NCBI GenBank assembly: GCA_910587785.1
Contig: CAJUOA010000050.1
Coordinates: 1 to 22,982 of the forward strand
Direction of reading: 5' to 3'
Source: an uncultured Oscillospiraceae bacterium
Lineage (GTDB): Bacteria > Bacillota > Clostridia > Oscillospirales > Oscillospiraceae
DNA: 22,982 bases
The notes beneath the pieces were generated by a model. The model did not search any database, was not told where the DNA came from, and saw only the letters and a list, made by a program, of their open reading frames with translations. The translations under genes were made by a program, and so were the position numbers. Below are positions 21,354 through 22,982 of this stretch, one piece after another (position 1 is the stretch's first letter; the number at the start of each line of letters is the position of its first letter).

Positions 21354-21370
21354 AAGGAGTGATGGTTTTG
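21354..21370 (+). promoter_or_regulatory. Ribosome binding site that favours a TTG start for hemC
   Basis: AAGGAG (21354-21359) is 8 bases from TTG 21368 and only 2 from ATG 21362. Only the TTG has a usable spacing. Confidence 0.5.
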
Positions 21371-22249
21371 AAGATCCGCATAGGGAGCCGGGACAGCCGG
21401 TTAGCGGTGATCCAGTCGGAGCTGGTGATGGAGGCCGTCCGGGCGGGAAATCCCGGCGTCGAGTTGGAACTGGTGACGATGAAGACCACGGGGGACAAGA
21501 TTCTGGACCGGACCCTGGACAAGATCGGCGGAAAGGGCCTCTTCGTCCGGGAATTGGACGCGGCCCTGCGGGAGGGCCGGGTGGACCTAACGGTACATAG
21601 CTGTAAGGACCTGCCCATGGAGGTGCCCGAGGACCTGCCCCTGGCGGCGTTTCCCAGGCGGGAGGACCCCCGGGACGCCCTGGTCCTCCGCCGGGGCGCA
21701 GAGAAGATGGAGGGACCCATCGGGTGCTCCAGCCTCCGGCGGAAGCTGCAACTGCAGGCCCTGTTCCCCGGCGTGGAAGTCCTGCCGGTCCGGGGGAACG
21801 TGCAGACCCGCCTGCAAAAGCTGGACAGCGGGCAGTTCGGAGCCCTGGTCCTGGCGGCGGCGGGACTGCGGCGGCTGGGTCTGGAGGACCGCATCAGCCG
21901 GTATTTTACTGTGGAGGAGATTTTGCCCGCCGCCGGTCAGGGCATCCTTGCCGTCCAGTGCCGGAGGGGCTTCGACACCGCGCTCCTGGACTGCGTCCGG
22001 GACCGGGAAGCGGCGCTCTGCGCTCAAGCGGAGCGCTCCTTCGTCCGGGAGCTGGACGGCGGGTGCTCCTCCCCCGTGGCGGCCCACGCCGTGGTGTCCG
22101 GGGATGCCGTCACCCTCACCGGGCTCTATGTGGATGAGGCGGGTCGGACGAGTAAGGGGACTGTCAGCGGAAAAGCGGACGGGGGGGAGGCCCTTGGCCG
22201 CGCCCTTGCAAGAGAGTTGAAGGAGGGACATCCATGCCTGGAAAAGTGA
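21368..22249 (+). CDS. hemC: Hydroxymethylbilane synthase (porphobilinogen deaminase)
   Basis: A 293-residue enzyme (from the TTG start) that joins four porphobilinogen units into hydroxymethylbilane, the linear precursor of uroporphyrinogen III. Motifs: KIRIGSRDSRLAVIQSELV at the start, HSCKDLPMEVP (77-87) with catalytic D81, the substrate-binding SSLRRKLQ (121-128) and GNVQTRLQKL, AAGQGILAVQCRRG, and the cofactor cysteine C233 in LDGGCSSPVAAHA that carries the dipyrromethane. GSRDS has Asp where Gly is usual (GSRGS). Start: AAGGAG at 21354-21359 fits TTG 21368 better than ATG 21362. The gene overlaps cobA by 16 bp and supplies tetrapyrrole precursor for the neighbouring siroheme/cobalamin steps. 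Confidence 0.95.
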   Translation: MKIRIGSRDSRLAVIQSELVMEAVRAGNPGVELELVTMKTTGDKILDRTLDKIGGKGLFVRELDAALREGRVDLTVHSCKDLPMEVPEDLPLAAFPRREDPRDALVLRRGAEKMEGPIGCSSLRRKLQLQALFPGVEVLPVRGNVQTRLQKLDSGQFGALVLAAAGLRRLGLEDRISRYFTVEEILPAAGQGILAVQCRRGFDTALLDCVRDREAALCAQAERSFVRELDGGCSSPVAAHAVVSGDAVTLTGLYVDEAGRTSKGTVSGKADGGEALGRALARELKEGHPCLEK

Positions 22250-22936
22250 CGCTGGTGGGGGCGGGACCCGGAGACCCGGGCTTGCTCACCGTGAAGGGCC
22301 GCGCCGCCCTGGAGGGGGCGGAGGTGGTGGTCTACGACCGCCTGGTGGGCCCGGAGATCCTGGCGCTGATGCCAGAGGGGGCAAAGAAGATCGACGTAGG
22401 CAAGACCGCCTCCCGCCACCCGGTGCCCCAGGGACAGATCAACGAAGTCTTAGTGGAAGAGGCCCGGGCCGGGCACAATGTGGTGCGGCTGAAGGGCGGG
22501 GACCCCTTCCTCTTCGGCCGGGGCGGCGAGGAGCTGGAGGCGCTGTCCGCGGCGGGCGTCGATTTTGAGGAGGTCCCCGGCATCACCTCCGCCATCGCGG
22601 CGGCGGCCTACGGGGGCATCCCGGTGACCCACCGGAACTACAGCTCCTCCCTCCATATCGTCACAGGCCGGGCCAAGGCTGGGGAGCCGCTTTCCATCGA
22701 CTTCGACGCCCTGGTCCGCACGAGAGGGACGCTGGTGTTCCTCATGGGCGTCGCGGCCCTGCCGGAGATCGTGGGCGGCCTGTTGGGGGCCGGGATGGAC
22801 GGCGACACTCCCGCCGCCATGGTGGAAAACGGGACCCTCCCCGGACAGCGGCGCTGTGACGCCACGCTGGACACCCTGGAGACCCGCGCCCGGGAGATGG
22901 ACATCCAGAGCCCCGCCCTCATCGTGGTGGGGGAGG
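22234..22936 (+). CDS. cobA: Uroporphyrinogen-III C-methyltransferase (3' end cut by adapter)
   Basis: The first 234 residues of a SAM-dependent methylase that methylates uroporphyrinogen III at C2 and C7 to give precorrin-2, the branch point to siroheme and cobalamin. Family motifs are complete: VTLVGAGPGDPGLLTVKG (5-22), VVVYDRLV, VGKTASRHPVPQGQIN (55-70), VRLKGGDPFLFGRGGEE (84-100), VPGITSAIAAAAYGGIPVTHR, and AMVENGTLPGQR. The SUMT domain normally ends soon after the VVGE reached at 22936. The last residues read in this frame (IGRAHV) are adapter, not protein. Clostridial CobA is often fused to HemD; that cannot be seen here. GGAGGGA before the ATG at 22234 lies inside hemC, so the two are coupled. 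Confidence 0.95.
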
Positions 22937-22982
22937 AGATCGGAAGAGCACACGTCTGAACTCCAGTCACAGGATAGCATCT
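22937..22982. other. Illumina TruSeq index adapter (not genomic)
   Basis: The last 46 bases are the TruSeq adapter, beginning AGATCGGAAGAGCACACGTC, then the index AGGATAGC and the start of the P7 part. They are an exact reverse complement of bases 2-47, so both ends carry the same index. Confidence 0.98.

Noticed and set aside
22919..22960. C-terminal residues IGRAHV of CobA
   Set aside because: They are the translation of adapter from 22937 onward.
1..22982. Terminal inverted repeats of a mobile element
   Set aside because: Both repeats are Illumina adapter with the same index; no transposase, integrase or target duplication is present.

Overview
The window is a contig from a high-G+C Gram-positive gut-type bacterium, most likely one of the Clostridia (Oscillospiraceae, in the Flavonifractor / Intestinimonas / Lawsonibacter neighbourhood). 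Reasons: strong AGGAGG-type ribosome binding sites before almost every gene; TTGACA/TTGCAA - 17 bp - TATACT promoters; a Firmicutes gene set (YitT, YoaK, CD1247-domain protein next to efp, the YfmF/YfmH pair, an Lgt of Gram-positive type); and a fructoselysine kinase/deglycase pair, a pathway known from Intestinimonas. The genus is an inference. Both ends are Illumina adapter (1-47 and 22937-22982), so real genome runs only from 48 to 22936.

Layout. 48-953: a small secreted lipoprotein behind a promoter with two operator-like palindromes, followed by an in-frame 47-codon open remnant after its TAA stop. 965-1978: a two-gene operon of a DUF1292-like protein and the RNA 2'-phosphotransferase KptA. 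2051-3512: YitT-family membrane protein and a cysteine-rich DUF3795-like protein, ended by a strong terminator. 3553-4206 (-): YoaK/DUF1275 membrane protein, divergent from 4360-6248: FrlD-like kinase and FrlB-like deglycase, which release lysine and glucose 6-phosphate from fructoselysine. A striking AT-rich inverted repeat (6250-6287) separates these from glutaminase (6359-7276). 7330-10714 (-): one ABC ATPase and three tandem related ABC-2 permeases, behind 12-bp direct repeats that look like a response-regulator site.

10911-11990: DUF3810 membrane protein with an HELAH motif; 11984-12640 (-): RluA-type pseudouridine synthase. 12776-13841: elongation factor P and a CD1247-domain zinc-ribbon protein. 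13900-14942: flavin reductase divergent from an HxlR-type regulator with a palindrome between them. From about 15010 to the end, tightly packed genes look like one transcription unit: yfmF, yfmH (linked to EF-P modification), lgt, then tetrapyrrole genes cobI/cbiL, a precorrin-2 dehydrogenase, hemC and cobA (cut by the contig end).

The most unusual part is 19269-21343. The precorrin-2 dehydrogenase reads in frame, without a stop, into a GyrI-like effector-binding domain of lower G+C, followed 8 bp later by an APH-type phosphotransferase, all inside the siroheme/cobalamin operon at a place where hemA often stands in clostridial operons. It is either a real fusion suggesting a porphyrinoid- or ligand-sensing domain, or a separate cassette joined by an indel; a single extra base in a GGGG run would restore separate genes. 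No tRNA, rRNA, CRISPR array, insertion sequence or riboswitch was recognised.
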